Source of the DNA: Verrucomicrobia subdivision 3 bacterium UBA7542
GTDB lineage: Bacteria; Verrucomicrobiota; Verrucomicrobiia; Limisphaerales; UBA11358
NCBI GenBank assembly: GCA_002479245.1
Contig: DLMG01000024.1
Coordinates: 1-15,350 of the forward strand
Direction of reading: 5' to 3'
Length of the DNA stretch: 15,350 nucleotides
Shown: in pieces, positions 14,272-15,350 of the stretch
Layout: the number at the start of each line of letters is the position of its first letter
Position numbering within the stretch: the stretch's first letter is position 1
Position numbers and translations under genes: made by a program
Notes under the pieces: generated by a model
Told to the model about the DNA's origin: nothing
Seen by the model: the letters and a program-made list of their open reading frames with translations, nothing else
The model's database searches: none

Positions 14272-15350
14272 TCAATTATCCACAGCCGCCGCATCACTGC
14301 TGTTGTTTTGGTCGAGGCAATCGCGGACGGTTTTGGCGAGTTCGGCGTGGGTGTAGGGTTTTGCGAGAAAGCTCGCGCGGGTCCGGGCCAGCATTTTCTG
14401 GTTCACTTCATTGGCGGTATAGCCGCTGGTAAAGACAACCTTCAGGCGGGGCTGGCTGGTCTGCAATTTTTCGACGAGGTCCGCGCCGGAAATGCCATCG
14501 GGCATCACCATGTCGGTCAGGAGCAAATCAATTTCATTCGCGCGCTGATTCCATACGTCAAGCGCTTCCTTGCCGGATGACGCTTCCAGAATCCGATAGC
14601 CGCACTCTTCGAGGATGTCGCGGGCCATGCTCCGCAGGATCGGTTCGTCTTCAACGATGAGAATGGTTTCCGAGCCGCCGGCGACAGGGGCAGCGGGGGC
14701 CGCTTCTTCTGCGAAGGCGGGCACTTTGTCGCTGGCGGGAAGAAACACGTCGAACGTGCTGCCTTTGCCGGGTTCGCTGTTCACTTCGAGCCAGCCTTCG
14801 TGCTGTTTGATAATGCCATAAACAGTCGCGAGGCCGAGGCCGGTGCCCTTGCCGATGTCTTTCGTGGTAAAAAACGGTTCGAAGATGCGGCCCAGCGTGG
14901 CAGAATCCATGCCGATACCTGTGTCCGTGACGCGCAAACGAACAAAGCGTCCCGCATGCGCCTGGGGATGGGTTTCGATGAAAGCGGCATCAATGATCAT
15001 GGTCTCGACGCCGATGGTCAGCCTGCCGCCGCGCGGCATGGCGTCGCGGGCGTTGAGGGAAAGGTTCATCACGACCTGCTCGATCATGCCGCAGTCGCCC
15101 TGAACAAATGGATTTTCCACCGCCGGCTGAAATTCAAGCGTGATGGTTTCCCCGAGGAGACGCTCCAACATCTTGCTCATGTTACCGACAACTTTCTGCA
15201 AATCGAGCAGCTCGGGCTGCATGACATTCTTGCGGCTGAACATGAGCAATTGGCGCGTGAGACCCGCGGCGCGTTCGGCGGCAAAATAGACGGCTTGAAC
15301 CGAGTCAACCACCTCCGGCGGCAATGTCGGCCTGGCGAGCAGCGAACTGG
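14272..15350 (-). CDS. Hybrid sensor histidine kinase / response regulator (5' part outside the window)
   Basis: The gene is open to the right edge; 358 codons are visible and the start lies outside. Visible parts in order (numbered from the TTG at 15324): the second half of the dimerisation helix bundle (AAERAAGLTRQLLMFSRK), then a HATPase_c domain with N-box NLSLNARDAM (about 87-96), G1 DTGIGM (134-139), F-box FEPFFTT and G2 GKGTGLGL (158-165). An Ala/Pro linker follows, then a receiver domain with the acidic pair in VEDEP, phosphoacceptor D271 (LLTDMVMPDG), T299/S300 and K322 (FLAKPY). The phosphorylated histidine must lie just upstream, outside the window; PAS or similar sensor domains are expected there. 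No DNA-binding domain follows the receiver, so output probably goes by phosphorelay. Co-transcribed with the phosphoesterase. An internal TTG at 15324 is not the true start. Confidence 0.93.
   Translation of the reverse strand, partial: SSLLARPTLPPEVVDSVQAVYFAAERAAGLTRQLLMFSRKNVMQPELLDLQKVVGNMSKMLERLLGETITLEFQPAVENPFVQGDCGMIEQVVMNLSLNARDAMPRGGRLTIGVETMIIDAAFIETHPQAHAGRFVRLRVTDTGIGMDSATLGRIFEPFFTTKDIGKGTGLGLATVYGIIKQHEGWLEVNSEPGKGSTFDVFLPASDKVPAFAEEAAPAAPVAGGSETILIVEDEPILRSMARDILEECGYRILEASSGKEALDVWNQRANEIDLLLTDMVMPDGISGADLVEKLQTSQPRLKVVFTSGYTANEVNQKMLARTRASFLAKPYTHAELAKTVRDCLDQNNSSDAAAVDN

Noticed and set aside
14783..15324. TTG at 15324 as the start of the sensor kinase
   Set aside because: The frame stays open to the window edge and the sequence before it continues the histidine-kinase dimerisation domain, so the true start lies outside.

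Overview
The window looks like chromosomal DNA from a Verrucomicrobiota bacterium, most likely from the soil and freshwater Pedosphaera/Limisphaera side of the phylum. The evidence is a small protein of the Verrucomicrobia/Planctomycetes-restricted Minf_1886 type, a secreted BspA-type leucine-rich-repeat protein with a C-terminal module that I associate with this group, GC-rich coding sequence, and an unusual density of short palindromic repeats. The assignment rests on family recognition, not on a database search.

Layout from left to right: a 294-bp leader; aconitase (295-3294, +); a decayed REP-associated transposase (RAYT) tail, 3365-3538, sandwiched between two copies of a palindromic element; a tandem-domain M16 zinc peptidase (3610-6177, -); about 0.7 kb of non-coding repeat debris; a two-gene minus-strand unit made of a Minf_1886-family protein (6896-7315) and a 56-residue one-helix membrane protein (7317-7487); a 150-bp quasi-palindrome built from four 19-bp units; a fumarylacetoacetate-hydrolase-family enzyme (7794-8549, +); a repeat-filled gap; the secreted LRR protein (8844-10526, +); a small hypothetical ORF overlapping a DUF6036-like nucleotidyltransferase (10584-11196, +); another repeat cluster; prolyl-tRNA synthetase (11362-13191, +); a convergent palindrome; then a calcineurin-like metallophosphoesterase (13276-14265, -) lying 6 bp downstream of a hybrid sensor kinase/response regulator that runs off the right edge (14272-15350, -).

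The protein-coding genes are mostly housekeeping (TCA cycle, translation, proteolysis, signalling) and do not form one pathway. What ties the window together is its repeats. At least four palindrome families occupy gene ends, and two of them sit INSIDE conserved genes without breaking the frame. Aconitase carries a 69-bp and a 117-bp palindrome. ProS carries a 66-bp and a 69-bp palindrome. All four lengths are multiples of three and, within each family, both copies are read in the same frame. Removing them from ProS gives 564 residues, a normal bacterial length. The 69-bp family is the same element that brackets the RAYT tail, which suggests REP-type elements that have become protein-coding, resembling Rickettsia palindromic elements but with an apparent link to a RAYT transposase. 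A separate heptamer tandem repeat is translated inside the M16 peptidase.
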